64,000 nucleotides of DNA from Gracilariopsis chorda (Eukaryota > Rhodophyta > Florideophyceae > Gracilariales > Gracilariaceae). Under the pieces are notes generated by a model. The model had not been told where the DNA came from. It searched no databases and saw only the letters and a list, made by a program, of their open reading frames with translations. Positions 1-11,939 of the stretch are shown piece by piece. The first letter of the stretch is position 1. Every line of letters begins with the position of its first letter. The translations under genes and the position numbers were made by a program. The DNA lies in NCBI GenBank assembly GCA_003194525.1, contig NBIV01000055.1, forward strand, positions 248,001-312,000. The letters are read 5' to 3'.

Positions 1-1171
1 TTCCATAGCAAGTTCGGCGGCTCGAAAATGCTTATACGACCGCAGCTGTGTGTCCTGAACACGTTTGGAGTGAGTATTGGAATTTTCCTCCAAGTGGCCA
101 GCAACCTGCCAAATACGGTGATCCATGGCCGTTTCGATGGCGAAAAGTCGGCGCGCGATCACCTCGACCGCGGAAGGTTTCTTCATCCATGTGAAACCCT
201 CATCCTGAAGGAGGAAATCCTATGCTTGCGCTATCGATGCGGCTTCCCGGGTGTTACGGGCATTATTACTAAGCCCGTAGTTTGGAAAATGCTGCACCGC
301 TACCGTGAATGATCCATAAACGGACAGCCAGTCTTGCATAAGGCTACCGGCAATCTTTTCCTTTCCCTTCACCTTCAACCTTATCCCAGTGAGACGAAAA
401 CGACGACTGTCTTCTTCGTCATCTTCTGACTCACTCTCGCTTTCTTCCTCCCCCTCTTCTTAGATTTTTTCCCCGGCGTCTACGCACCTCCAAATTGAGT
501 TCATCACTATCGGAGCTGCTGCTCGACGAGGATGAGTCACTGTCGGAATTTTGAAGTGCCCTTCTACCGGCCCGAGAACGTGATTAAAGCATGCTTATTA
601 CGTTTTTGGGCTTTTCCTCCTATTCCCTCCTCTTGTTACTCTCTACTAGACCCCTCATGGTGGCGACAACCTCTTCCAGCTTCGCTGCAAGTTCAGCTGC
701 AGAGAGACCTTCGTTGCTATCTTTTCTGGCTTTTGAAGAGCGGGTCCCAACTGCCTCCTCTCCATCTAAAATATTCGGGTCTATTCGAGACTTCTTAACC
801 CCTTTCGGTTTCTTGGATGACCTGTACTTCACTTTGTAAACCGGTGTCGTCTCGGGATCTGAGGCCACACGACGCCTACCGGGAACCATTACCTCATCTT
901 CCGAATCTAGTTTGAGAGACAGATAGCTTCCAGCCTCAAGCTCGTTTGCGACGAGCGAAGCGGTTATTGGTTGTAGACGCACCCAGTCGGAGTCAAACTC
1001 AGGGCATTTTGCTTCAAGCCACTCGAGCGCATTGTTCAAGCCACTTTCAGTACGCCTCGAGAGCTTTGCGAAATTCACCTCCTTTCTAAAACAGTCCTGG
1101 GCCTCTTTACGCGTCTTCATACCTTCACAATGGCGCAGGACCTCGGACAATTTTTCTTTTGTAGCAAGTCG
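1..1171 (-). pseudogene. Decayed gene of unknown function with Ser/Asp-rich linker; runs off the left edge
   Basis: Read on the minus strand, 1171 down to 620 is one open frame of about 180 codons with no in-frame ATG near its start; the first Met is in CEGMKTRKEAQ. It is rich in charged residues and ends in a helical segment (AAELAAKLEEVVATMRGLVE) that could form a coiled coil. After a stop at 620-622 the same frame continues through another stop into a Ser/Asp run (QNSDSDSSSSSSSDSDEL, about 500-550) and a basic patch. Protein-like text then resumes in another frame (IAGSLMQDWLSVYGSFTVAVQHF) and goes on to base 1 (VEVIARRLFAIETAMDHRIW). I see one gene with two stops and one or two frame changes; unspliced introns are an alternative. 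I do not recognise the family. The setting among transposons suggests an element-borne gene, which is inference. Confidence 0.4.
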
Positions 1172-3522
1172 ATATTTTCAGAAAAGCGGCAGACTCATAC
1201 CACAATTCCTAATCAGTTTGGCCTACTGACAGGCTCCTATTTGTTTGAGAGGGCTGCTCCTTTGCGGTAGTACAGCTAAAAAGCCCCGCAAGCCGGAATG
1301 GCTGCATCTTTGCACTCCTGTCCCTCATAAAGCCTAGTGCGCTATGTCGGAGCACCTAAAGGAGTTTATAGGCACGCTGCTAGAACTTTCTACGGTATTA
1401 ACGGTACCCGCGCCCGGCCCAGACGGATCTCTCTCGTAGGTCGCCTGGGAATGGCAATCGATTTTTTCACGCTAATGCCGCCCCCAGTCCCCTCATTGAG
1501 TTAGACTAGCCGCTAGCGCGCCACAATACCAGCGCACCATTCTCCTAAGTCTTGCCACACGTGTTAGACGTGTAAGAAATCCCGGATCATTGCTTGAGGC
1601 CAAACTGGAGTACAGTTTGGCCTCAGTTCAGGGGAAAATTCGCCCTAGGGGATGAAAAGTAGACTTCTTGATCGAAGCTGCTACAAACTGCCCTAGTGAC
1701 ACAGCCCTTGTGCAGCTCTGATTTTTATGTATTGTTTGATCGTCAAAATCGCACTCACCCATTGTTGAGACAATCAAGGAATTACACTAGAAGGTGCAAA
1801 AATCTGTTGCAATGGCAGGAAAAACCACCTTCACAGACCCTCACTGATCAAGATTTTAAGCGGACAAAGCGGTCTCACCCATTTTCGCCAACCTCAAAAA
1901 TAGTTTCTCTAACACCCAAGGAGCCATATGCGTCTACGAAAAACGCGTAGCCGCACATGCTTCTTAAGGGGTGGACGTAGAGCTTTCGGAGCAGAATCAC
2001 CTTAAGCAAAAACCCTACTATACCCTAAAAATTAACACCCACCTCCTGAATTGTCAAGCGAAAATAGCTCACTGGAATCAAGCGGTCAGCCAAAATTTTG
2101 ATTTTTCAATAAGCTGGGGAGCATGAGAAAAAGTTCTTTACATCCGTTTTTCAGACCAGCCTACCTAAGTGGCAATCGTTCCAACGTAGATATGCAGGAG
2201 TCTTAGTTTCCTTCAGACTCAACCAAGCAGGTCAAAAAACATTTTTCCCTGCCCAGGAATCCGGAGAACTCACGAACGGCACGACGAGAACGTGCTCCTG
2301 CAGCGCCGAGACTGAAAAAGCATCTACCACAATTTTGTTACTGCCCCTACTGGGTTATTTACATAATGCCCCCCACCAGCTTCATGCTAGGGCACCCTGA
2401 ATATGCGTACTACCATGCTTGCTTACAGTAAAAATCTGCAACATGCACACGTCACCACTTATCCAGATTCTTTAGGATTGTTATGATCCAATTCTCTCAT
2501 TAACTTAGAGCAGGATAGATCAAACCACATAACACCATTCTCCTGCCGAAGCAGGCCTGTCAGGCCAGTCCCGATCAATTTTCTGGTTAAAGTCTTCCAT
2601 CAATTAGTCGATACGCCTTCCACGGATTTTTGAGCCTATGAGATAGACCCCGTGGGAGTGACGTACAGGCCAGCAACACGCTGACGTCCATTTCCCAGCC
2701 GATTCTACCATAAAACAGCGCATCCCCGTTCTGGGTACGAGGGGGATGATAAATCCTATGGCCACGACTAGACATCAACGTGGACGAAATCCTTGGTTAC
2801 CCCGAACGCCACTCCTGGCATGCTCACCCGCCCACGGGCAAACACACAGCACGAACGGGGGGGGGGGCAGTGCTCAGTACTCCTAAAGCCAGCGAAGTCA
2901 GAATTTTAAAACCTCAATTCTCGCAGGGCGCCGCGTTTCACAAAATCCTTTGCTCTCTCCCAGGGGTGAGCCCAAGATTAAGTTCGGATTTCACAAGCCA
3001 CAACACTACCCACTAAAACCAAGGCCCAAGGGGACACTAGTAGTCTTTCTTAGGGGTGAGAGAAAATTTACTCGACGCATCAAAACTGGAAAATCTCCCC
3101 GAGGGTCCGAAAACTCGATCGGGTCAACTGCATCAATCTCTCAGCAGTGGGCCTCTTCAATCTCACAATTGTCTAGGGAAGGATCGTTGTTCAACGTGAA
3201 AATCAGCTTCGCTCCAGGAATCCGAGAACTCAACCGAAGCTACTGCACCGACTACATCTCCAGAGAATTGCCCCAGAGGCTCGACGGAACGCCTTTCAAC
3301 CTTCCCAGATATAATGGCTGATAGCCCCAGCGCTAAAAGCCCCAACTCCCTCTGAAATGTCACTAAGTTTAAAAACCACTCTAATTATTTTCCAAAGCCA
3401 ACCCTCTATTTTTTGACACATCAATGTACCAAAGACTCCCATCAAACCATACAACTCCCGCCGTTTTTCTAACTATTGACAGTTGCTTCGCACGTCAGTC
3501 GGCGTCTCCGTATCCACTCCAC
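1172..3522. other. No gene recognised
   Basis: Only short open frames without family resemblance occur here on either strand. Visible details are a perfect 12-bp-arm hairpin at 1595-1625 and an 11-base G run at 2857-2867. No element termini, tRNA or rRNA were recognised. Confidence 0.6.
1595..1625. repeat. Perfect hairpin, 12-bp arms
   Basis: TGAGGCCAAACT at 1595-1606 is followed by a 7-base loop and its exact reverse complement at 1614-1625. No U-tract follows, so a Pol III terminator role is not supported. It may be an element terminus. Confidence 0.7.
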
Positions 3523-6500
3523 TCATAAAGATACATCTTGGTCAACAAGTTGACATTCCAGTCTCAATCTTCTGTAGCTCCTTTTTTGTATGTTGTTTTG
3601 GTCTCCAGCTGTGGGAAGCAATATTCTGTTACTACCAGTACACAAACTGAATACAATTACTGCATTATTAATCTGAGCACAGATTAGTCCTCTAATGACG
3701 CTGACGATCGAGTTTTCAGATGATTTTTGTAAGACTAGTTCTTCATATTTGGACGACATTCATCTACGCTGCCTTTTAAATGATTCCAGTAAATCAAACA
3801 CGTCATTCGTATCATGCGAGCGGGAACAAGTGGTCCTTGCTTCGAGCAAAGATCTTTGTAGGCCTTGCTAAGGTTATAAAATGAAGCGAAAGACAACAAA
3901 TCAGTGGCATATGTTTTCTGCAGAAGATCGTCGTAGGCTTCCGGAATGTGTTTGGGTTCCTGCCCAGCCCATGTAAGTGCCAAGCATCGTACACCAGACA
4001 AACATAATTTGTAGCTCGCCAATATTTCCCGAGAGAATTCGAGTAGTGCAGCGTATATTATACCACCTACGCCAGTGTTGCTGTCTTTTGCAACAACAAA
4101 AATTTCATTCCCCAGCACGGCTGCGTGATGCATGCATTGCAGTTGATTCGCTGATGTCGGTACCGGTTTATGGAATAGTTTTGTAGCATACTCCGAGTAG
4201 CCAATACCAGACAAATGCACAATTTTACAGTCGCTTTCACAAATGCTCTTCACGGCCTGAATTGTTCTCAACGAGTTCATTGTCTTTACCTCAACAGCCA
4301 CAGCATTTGTTTGACTTCCATCCCGGTATCCTCCCATTCTATCAGAATTACCAGCCAGAAGCAAGACATCTTTTCCTCCTAGTAACCCCACAGTCCTAAT
4401 ATGGTCAATAGTGATGCTCTTGTTATAGTTCTCAGGCGTGTTATAGTCTTTCTGGAATGCTTCCCCTCGTGACACAAGGTTCTTTGCGAAGAATTTTGGG
4501 AGCAGCTTTAATACTTTGCTTTCATTCCTGATGTAACAGTCAAAGGCTTCGTAAACCATGCCGCAAGCGACGCCTCAAACAACCGTTTGCGAAATCCTTC
4601 TGTACGAGACGCCCATTGCTGCGTCTCACTAATTTTTTGCATTGCTTGTGCTGGAACCGATGATTTGAGTGATCCATCTGCTAGAGCGTTCTGTAGGTCA
4701 AGAACTTTGTCAATTAATTGCTTTTTAAGGAGTGATGAGGGTTGGCGCTGCTGTACTCTTCGAAGAATTGTCAGCAGTTCTTCCTTCCGTAGGAGACGCA
4801 AATTGTCCACTTTTGCCTCCATTACTTGCTAAACTGCTTCATTTCTGCCATTCTCATCGCTCTCAATGTTCTTTTTCCGCATTCCAAAAACATTGATCAC
4901 CTCTTTCCACTTACTTCGTATTATCTCTTCGGAAGCCTCTCTCTCTGAATTCAATGCTGTTTCGCCGTTCATAATAACATTTCCTTTCAATACCTCTGCG
5001 GCGCACCTGAGACTCTGTTCACAATCTGTACAAAACGCTGTAAGAAACCCATGAGTCGTCCTAGACGTGAACCGAAATGCCCGCCCAACAAACCATCCGG
5101 GATCTTCTGATTGTAGTATGGAATACTGTTGTACTCTGTTCATGGCAAAGAAAAAGTATAAGGGCATGTCCGAGAGGAGCCAGCAGCTTGCCCCTGACTA
5201 TGGCCTTCATTCTCCTGAGCAGCATCATACACAAAGTGCAAGTCACGAATGTCTTCCTCTGTTAGACAACGAGTAAACTCTGTCCTTGGGATTAACGTAA
5301 AACGATCTGCCCCGAATAACTTTAGATTGTTATGATACACTGAGGCAATGCGGCCCAAGAAGCTCTCGCGGTAAACCGTGGCCTGCACATCTGTCCCAGA
5401 CTTTTCTTTCGCTGATGGGGTGGCACTGTACACTGCTCTGCACCCGTTTTCCTGGACAACCATGCCCTTGTGCCTTTTCCCCACGGGGCCCTCCCCAGAA
5501 ACAAACGGGTAATCAAGACTTCGCTTGTGCGTACCGATTTCTGTCGCACCAAGTCTGTCATTGATAAATTTAATGGATTCAGCTCCGTTATATCCACGAT
5601 CTGCTGCAAACTTTGCATCCACCATGGCCTGAATAGAGCCTCGTGTTGCCGCCCCTGGAACTAATTGCACAAGACGCTCCCAGACGTCAATCATTTTCTC
5701 TCCCGGTCTTGAGTAGTGACTTGCAATGAATGCCGAAGTCAATGCCGAGCACAGAGCTTTATTCACAGGCCCTAGTGCTTCAGCAGGGTTTTTTATGCGA
5801 AATAGGTTAGTGAGCTGCGTTACAGCACGGGACCTTAGACGTTGATGATCGTCCTCAAGGCTGAATATCGTATGTCCTGGTACGTATACCATATTTCTCT
5901 TTACACCAGCCAGGTCTTGCTCCATTTCTGTAATCAGTTGATTTCCTTGTACTGGCTTATTCGAGTATCCTGCTCCAAGCTACTCGTAAGGCTGACGTAG
6001 TTCTTTCGTATCGCAAATCGCCGACCATATTTAGTCGTAGCGTTTGCTTTTTATACCAATTTGAAAATAAAACTCCTTCTGATCTCTTGAATTTATGGTA
6101 GAAACGCTGACCCCGTAAAATGCATCTATAACATGAGTCACTATACATGCACGGAGCTCTTCTGTTGTTGCTTGCTCATTATGTCTCTCTGAGAGAGCAC
6201 CGTTCACATGCCATTTGAGTTTCTCAAGTACGCTCAGAGGCAGAAAACGGTTGAGCACATCCACTCGCAAAATGCTCATTTCATCAATTGCACCGGTTTT
6301 ATAACGAGCTCTTCGTATCTCTCGTTTAACCTTCTCCACAACACTATTAGCTTCCTCCACAAACCTAGCATCTAAACGACCATCAGCATCATCAAGAGAG
6401 AGCGCTATAGAACCAAAAGTGTCAGCATACTTCCAACCGTTTAGACCTCCAACACGCTGAGCGTCACTGCGCTGTGCAGGTTTCAACAATGAAGTAGATG

Positions 6501-6889
6501 AACACATATCCGTAGCACTCCCTTCAAGTTCCAGCACACCACTCATGAGCTCACTGGGCTCCACAAACATGCCAGCCCAGTAGTCCCCTGTTGCAATGTT
6601 TTGTGGCCTCGAGGGCATTTGGAACATGCGTATGCTCTTTATAGTTGTGCAAGTCTTCCACTTCACTGTCATCGATTACCATGTCCGAGGGAGTAAATGA
6701 ACTAGATTTGAAGTTGTCTTCTTGTTTAGCACTATTCCCTGCGGCGCTATATGTCTTGTCCGACTCACCAATGTGGCTTTCGTTGATTTTGTCTGCATTA
6801 CTGTTTCCCAACGCTAACTGGTTGCAATTAAATAGTGCGTTTTTGTGGTGGCTTTCTGGAGACCCACTGGCGCGAAGCGCAGTTTGCAT
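3523..6889 (-). pseudogene. Transposase-like gene with DDE-like core and possible PD-(D/E)XK tail, frameshifted
   Basis: A long minus-strand coding stretch reads in successive overlapping blocks: about 6889-6551, 6672-6031, 5925-5140, 5167-4829, 4822-4508, 4559-3735 and a short tail to 3523. Sense passes from one frame to the next near 6640, 5150 and 4560, the pattern of small indels rather than introns. The central block has FAADRGYNGAESIKF followed by GATEIGTHKRSLDYPF, the layout expected around the second Asp of a DDE transposase fold (compare PiggyBac DN...GT.R). The 4559-3735 block has LLLAGNSDRMGG and then NAVAVEVKT, an Asp followed by E-x-K as in PD-(D/E)XK nucleases. Both assignments are inference from motif layout. 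There is no neighbour in the same orientation to suggest an operon or partner. Assembly indels could mimic the frameshifts. Confidence 0.5.
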
Positions 6890-7035
6890 GTCGTTAGTAT
6901 CGCATGTTAACTTTGTAGCATTCAGGATGCAATGGATTCGGAGTGCTGATTATCGCTTAAGTTGCGGGCTGCAACTCATCAATTGACGTTGACGTTAACG
7001 ATACTGAGCGACAGCTATGAAAAGAACTGTCTCAT

Positions 7036-7083
7036 GGGTGGCACACTAGTGCAGGTGTGCACCTGTACCACACTGGCACCCAT
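7036..7083. repeat. Imperfect hairpin, 23-bp arms
   Basis: The two arms (7036-7058 and 7061-7083) share about 17 of 23 pairs when one is reversed, with a perfect CAGGTG/CACCTG core. It lies about 150 bp upstream of the transposase-like pseudogene and could be part of that element's end. No matching copy was seen beyond 3523. Confidence 0.45.
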
Positions 7084-10046
7084 TGCCAAATAATTTATTC
7101 GATATTTTATTCTACTGCCAAATAGTGGCTAACCACACGTGTAGGCTTGACAGTGAGGCCGTCGCGCTGCCCTTATGGGCCTAGTAAAGGGCTGAAGCCC
7201 AGGTGAAGAAGGCAGAGGCCAACCAACAACCAACTTCTTATGCAAGTGGTAAACTACAGGAATCCTAAGTCGTTTACGACATTGGAGCGCCTGTAGCATC
7301 AGTGCCTAACATTATCTGAGCTACAGCTCTCGTTCCGAGGATCTCCTAATATTCCTGTCATTACTGACTCCCGCTTCGCCCCTTTTACTTGGCGTTGTGT
7401 GCTGTTTTCTCAGATAATCCTGTGCTGTACTCGACACCGAGATCTCCGAACCCTCCGACTCTTCGTCCGTTCGTGCACTCACGAGACGTCACCGTTTGGC
7501 ACCCGAGCCTATGTTACTAGACCGTCGCCCGCAAGGCGGCGCCTGCTTACGCGGTTACCCATGGATATCCACCTCTGCTACCGAGACCCTACAGTCGTTG
7601 GTGGAATACCACAAACTGCCCAGAAATACTTTGCAAACATTGCGATGACGTTACGGGTGGTGCATCGGAGTGGCTTTGAGCGTCGACAGAAGTTGTATTC
7701 ACCCCTGTAGCGTACTTGTCGATTCAGATTGTTCCGTTGCGGGCATCTGCACTGCAGTTGGCACCTGTGCAAGTTCGACGAAGGGGAGTTGAGTGCTGAG
7801 CCATAGCTGGTCAGTCTTGAAGGAGTGAACCAAATGCTCTCTCGAGGTCGTCAAGGAATAATGCTACCGTCGGAGAGGGTCAGAAAATATCTTGGAGGCT
7901 CACAGAGCGAACATCACCCGGCGTCGAGAGACGTTCTCTCTGTAACCGAGAACTCACCAAAAGTCTCCAAAACTCACCTTACTTTTATGTGAACTAAAAT
8001 GTTCACTTTGTGAGCACCGGGGTATGGAGCCTTTAGATCCTTACAAGGAAAAGCGAACTCCTGCCTCGAGCAGCACTTCGCGCCGAGGCCGAGAGTTTGC
8101 ATAATATATCAGCACAAATTTTGGTTTACGCATGAACTATCACAAAGTACGAATACGTCGATCATTTTCAAAATTCTAAAAAAAATTGTGTTCAAAATGT
8201 GATGTATAACCCCAAACGTTGCTGAAACCCCTGTGGGCGCCATCACAAAACGGTGACGCAGGGGGGCCAAACTTAGCCATAAATTATGCTAAAACGGGTT
8301 TCCTCGTAGCTTAAAGCCCCGTAGAGATGAAAATCATAAACAGAAAGTGCGAAAAATGGAAATGCAGGCACCAAAAGGGCTCAACCTGCTAAGCAAATAT
8401 GAAAACAAAAGGGAGAGCAAAATTCTCTATCCCTGAAAACTTCTTCAAAACTTCTTGAAATGGCGTGCGCCCAATGACTTACGTCAATGGCCACTAGAAT
8501 TCTAACTCCTGGCTTCCGGTCAGACACTCCGGATATGCAGCGATTTCTGGAGCCTATCTACTTCTGCGCTAAACAGAAGTAGACGCATACAATCCTTACA
8601 GGGATTCCGAAGGAAAGCTACTAACAGCGAGATATGCTTTTATGCTGTGCCCAATCTGGCCCTTTGCAGGAAAGGTTGCACGGCACGTCGCCTGCAGACA
8701 GCTTCCCGTCCATCAATTCCATCCGGAGATCGCCAGGTCTTTCGACCGACAACGTTATCCGATCAAAACTCCGGTGGGGCTCAGAGACGACAAAAGCACA
8801 TTTAATACACACTGCCCGTCTTCCGTGGACGCTTGAAGCACTTCAACCGGACTTAGTGACGGCATTTTTCCACCCCAAGGAGGCACTAAGCCGAAAACGC
8901 CTCCCTAGACGCAGATAATGTTTGAATGGTTGACTGAAAGAGTGACAAAGGTTGAAGGGTGAAGTATGTGTATAAGTTTGATGTTGAGCTGAGTCCAGAC
9001 CAAAGTCCAGGCCTAAAATTGCCGTTTTATAGCCTCTCAAAGCACTTAAAATAACGTAGGAACGCATTACTACTTTCTACTTACTCATGTATGCTTCTAG
9101 GTTACTCCATTGGCTTCTAGCACCCTCTGGAGCTGCACAATAACCAATAAAACTCCGTCTTCTGGCGCCAGTGTCACCTAATTACAGTAGCACGGCTTAG
9201 GCCGCGAAGCAAAGAACGCTATAGAAGCTGCTGGAACACTGTACACGTGTGTTCGAGCAGTACTAGAACATTCTACACGTTTCGCGACCAACAACCCTTT
9301 TCTAGTAAAGCCAATTCTCACAAACTGGCCAAAACATGACTAACGTTTCCGAAAATCTTTTCAAGCATACGACGTGATGCTTTTAATCCTCAAAGACCCT
9401 AACGATGCATTCATTATGGATCACATGCGCCGTGGCCATGGCGCAGAATTTATAATATTTTAATGGGAGCTTTCAGTTGCCACTTCAATAAAACCTGTTG
9501 CTCGTAGCCGCGCAGCCACGCAACGAGCAGCCCAGTTTGAGGCAAGGTGTTGATGTCGCTCGCTCCTATGACTCAACCAGATCCGGTGTGTTCGCTTCTC
9601 GCGCTCGGCTTGCAGCTTTCGTAGCTGCCACTCTGCGGCATCGCACTTTTTCTGGAGCCTGTTTGCTTCCGCTCGCGCACCTCGCTCCGGTCTTTCTCTC
9701 TAGACCTCCTCTCGCTTTTGCTCCCGATCTTCTAAGACGATAGGCACTCCATTTTCTGTCAAGAACAATCTAGTTTGCGTGTTAACTGTACCATTGACTA
9801 CAACTACGCCATCACTGTGTAAGAGATTCCAAAACGATTTTAAGGACTCTACAAAGCACTACAAGGTTTTTAACGCAACTCTTGACTTGTAGCACCATCT
9901 GAGTTCGTAATATCCATTATGCTTATAATAGCAAGGTTCATACCATTGAAACTTCGATCCCGCAAGCTGCACGGCCTGAACCCAGATTGTATATTTCAAA
10001 AGGTCACCGCCTGCTTATAAGTATCCTTTAAAAGCTCGCAGATGGT
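7084..10046. other. No gene recognised; weak coiled-coil-like minus-strand trace
   Basis: About 3 kb without a recognisable gene. On the minus strand, about 9745-9590 reads as a highly charged helix-like stretch (ANRLQKKCDAAEWQLRKLQ) with one internal stop, which could be the tail of a decayed transposon protein. Positions 8092-8148 resemble 23,067-23,120 next to the Helitron helicase end (shared TTTTGGTTTACGCAT core), so a small Helitron-derived scrap may lie here. Nothing else stands out. Confidence 0.4.
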
Positions 10047-11102
10047 TCATATATCGCTCGTCATGTCGTGCTTTGCAGCAATTGTGCGATTCTTCAGAAC
10101 GTTTCAAAATGCAGTTCTGCAGGGCGAAAAGACAGCATACTCTTATGGCTGAGTGCGATGACTGGTAGGTGCTGGTAATTTGACGGCTACCATCCGGTTT
10201 TCTCAGAAGACCTGAAGGGCGTCGAACAAGACATGAGCTCCATAACCATCGACTGCTCGCACAATATTTTCATAGTGTACTTGTAAAGCGGCTGTCTCCT
10301 CCTCGAACGTCTTACCCCAACTGAAGGATCTTGCTGTGTCAAACCCTTCTTTTTCCCTGTACACACAGTTTGCTGGTGCTGGAAGAAATGTAGATGGGTT
10401 GTAAATGGTTCCATCCCGTCTACTTTGGAATTTTGCATGCTTTCCAGAAGGTAAACTAAGCGGGCTCCACGCTACTCCATCAGCGGAAACCACTGGCATA
10501 ATAATAAAATGTTGAGCTTTTGACATCCGCTTGAGTTCCACGGAGTTGCTTTGTCCATTGTTGTCAAACAATGCTTTTGCTTGAAATCGAGCCGCCGTGC
10601 GCGTGGAAAAACCACTTTCATATATGCTGAATACTTGCTCCGGGGATCAGATTTTGTACTTTTTGTATATCTGCCTGAGACCGGGGTAATATCTTGCCAA
10701 TTTCGTTGGAGATATAGCCATTCGGCGCGATGGTTCTACATTTGACCGACTTTAGAGCGTTAGATCTTTATATCGCTCAAAACAGTTACGAGCAAAGCCA
10801 TCAACAGGTCTGTCATCTGTAAACGTAAGCTTTTTTCTACGCTGTACTAGCAGCGACCGAACATATTGTTGCAATAGATCTTTGAAATCATTGCAAGATA
10901 ACAGTGTTCCATTTGGGGAAAAATGTAGAACAGAGTCCTTGATTATTTGTTCTTCGTGTGTTGTAAATAGAGAAGGACAGTCCTCTGATTTGTCAGAAGG
11001 ATTTTTTATTGTTCTTTTGACGTAACTTTGGAGGGTAGTATATGACAGATTGTGAGCTCGAGCGCAGTTTCGAATAGATATGTTAGACTAGCGAAGCTGT
11101 AG
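10047..11102 (-). pseudogene. pogo/Tigger-type (CENP-B-like, DDE_1) transposase relic
   Basis: One minus-strand frame can be followed from about 11,102 to 10,047 through roughly five stops. It opens with a psq-type helix-turn-helix (ISIRNCARAHNLSYTTLQ, about 11,080-11,030). It continues through a CENP-B-like region (FTTHEEQIIKDSVLHFSPNG) and the linker before the catalytic domain (RPVDGFARNCFERY), then VFSIYESGFSTR where the family has I-x-N-x-DETGF. Next come PVVSADG, VDGYGAH with the second catalytic Asp, and VAVKLPAPTSHRTQP, which matches the LPxHTSHxLQPLD block. The first catalytic Asp is Tyr here, and the third position, after QP, is replaced by a stop and Glu, so the enzyme is dead. The order and spacing of four separate signature blocks make the family call firm. 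No terminal inverted repeats were located. Confidence 0.8.
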
Positions 11103-11939
11103 AAGGGCGGGATTTCCCATACTCATGTGGCCATCTGCGCTGCTTTGGGGCAAAGACCTGCTTTCTGGGCACATTGGCTATTGAAACTGGTGCTCGTTGA
11201 AATAGATTGTGTGGGAATATCTCGAGGGTATCTAGGGAGGCGGATATGGACAATTGCGACGAGATGCTCTATGCCAGTTGAAAAAATCGCCCATACGTCA
11301 GTAATGGGATCTGTTGTTTGAGCATATGAGCCGTTTTAGAGAGCTACATGACTTTCAAGTTCTGGATCTTTCCTATGCTTCGAGAATGAGTCGATTTTTA
11401 ATGGTCAAAGCGAATCAAATTACTCTACTGATCCATGCTTAGTGCATTCTATGATAAGAGCAACCTTACCAGTGCTCTATGTTATAGACAATTGTTTTGA
11501 AAATAACATTCAATTAACCGTCCCAAACAATGTGCAAGTCTACCAGTCGAGTGCTATATGCTTGAATACATGTACGAGCCGTCTGGAAAACACGAAATGC
11601 TAGCCAATCAATTCAGCACTCAAACAAGCGCTCTTTATAAGGCATAAAGAATGACAGCCAACATGTCCGAATGACGCCGTTTGATCGCCTTGCCTCTGCT
11701 CGATCGTTCCAGCCACTAAAATTACAGGCTGATGACTTTGGAGTCATGACTGCACAAAATAGGGGAAACAGACATGTTTATATACGAAACTGAACCGTAA
11801 CAGTTGCTGGAGCTCTAGTAGCTTCATCATTGATTCGACAACGCACGATGAACAAACAAAAACGCAGACAATTAGGTTTCAAAAACATTCAATGAGGGCA
11901 AAGCACATGAACCAACAACTACCTTGGTGGCTATCCAAC
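11103..11939. other. No gene recognised
   Basis: AT-rich stretch between two transposase relics. I see no coding similarity and no clear inverted repeat. It may contain the undetected termini of the flanking elements. Confidence 0.5.

Noticed and set aside
2857-2867. G-quadruplex
   Set aside because: A single 11-base G run without the spaced G-tracts needed for a typical intramolecular quadruplex.
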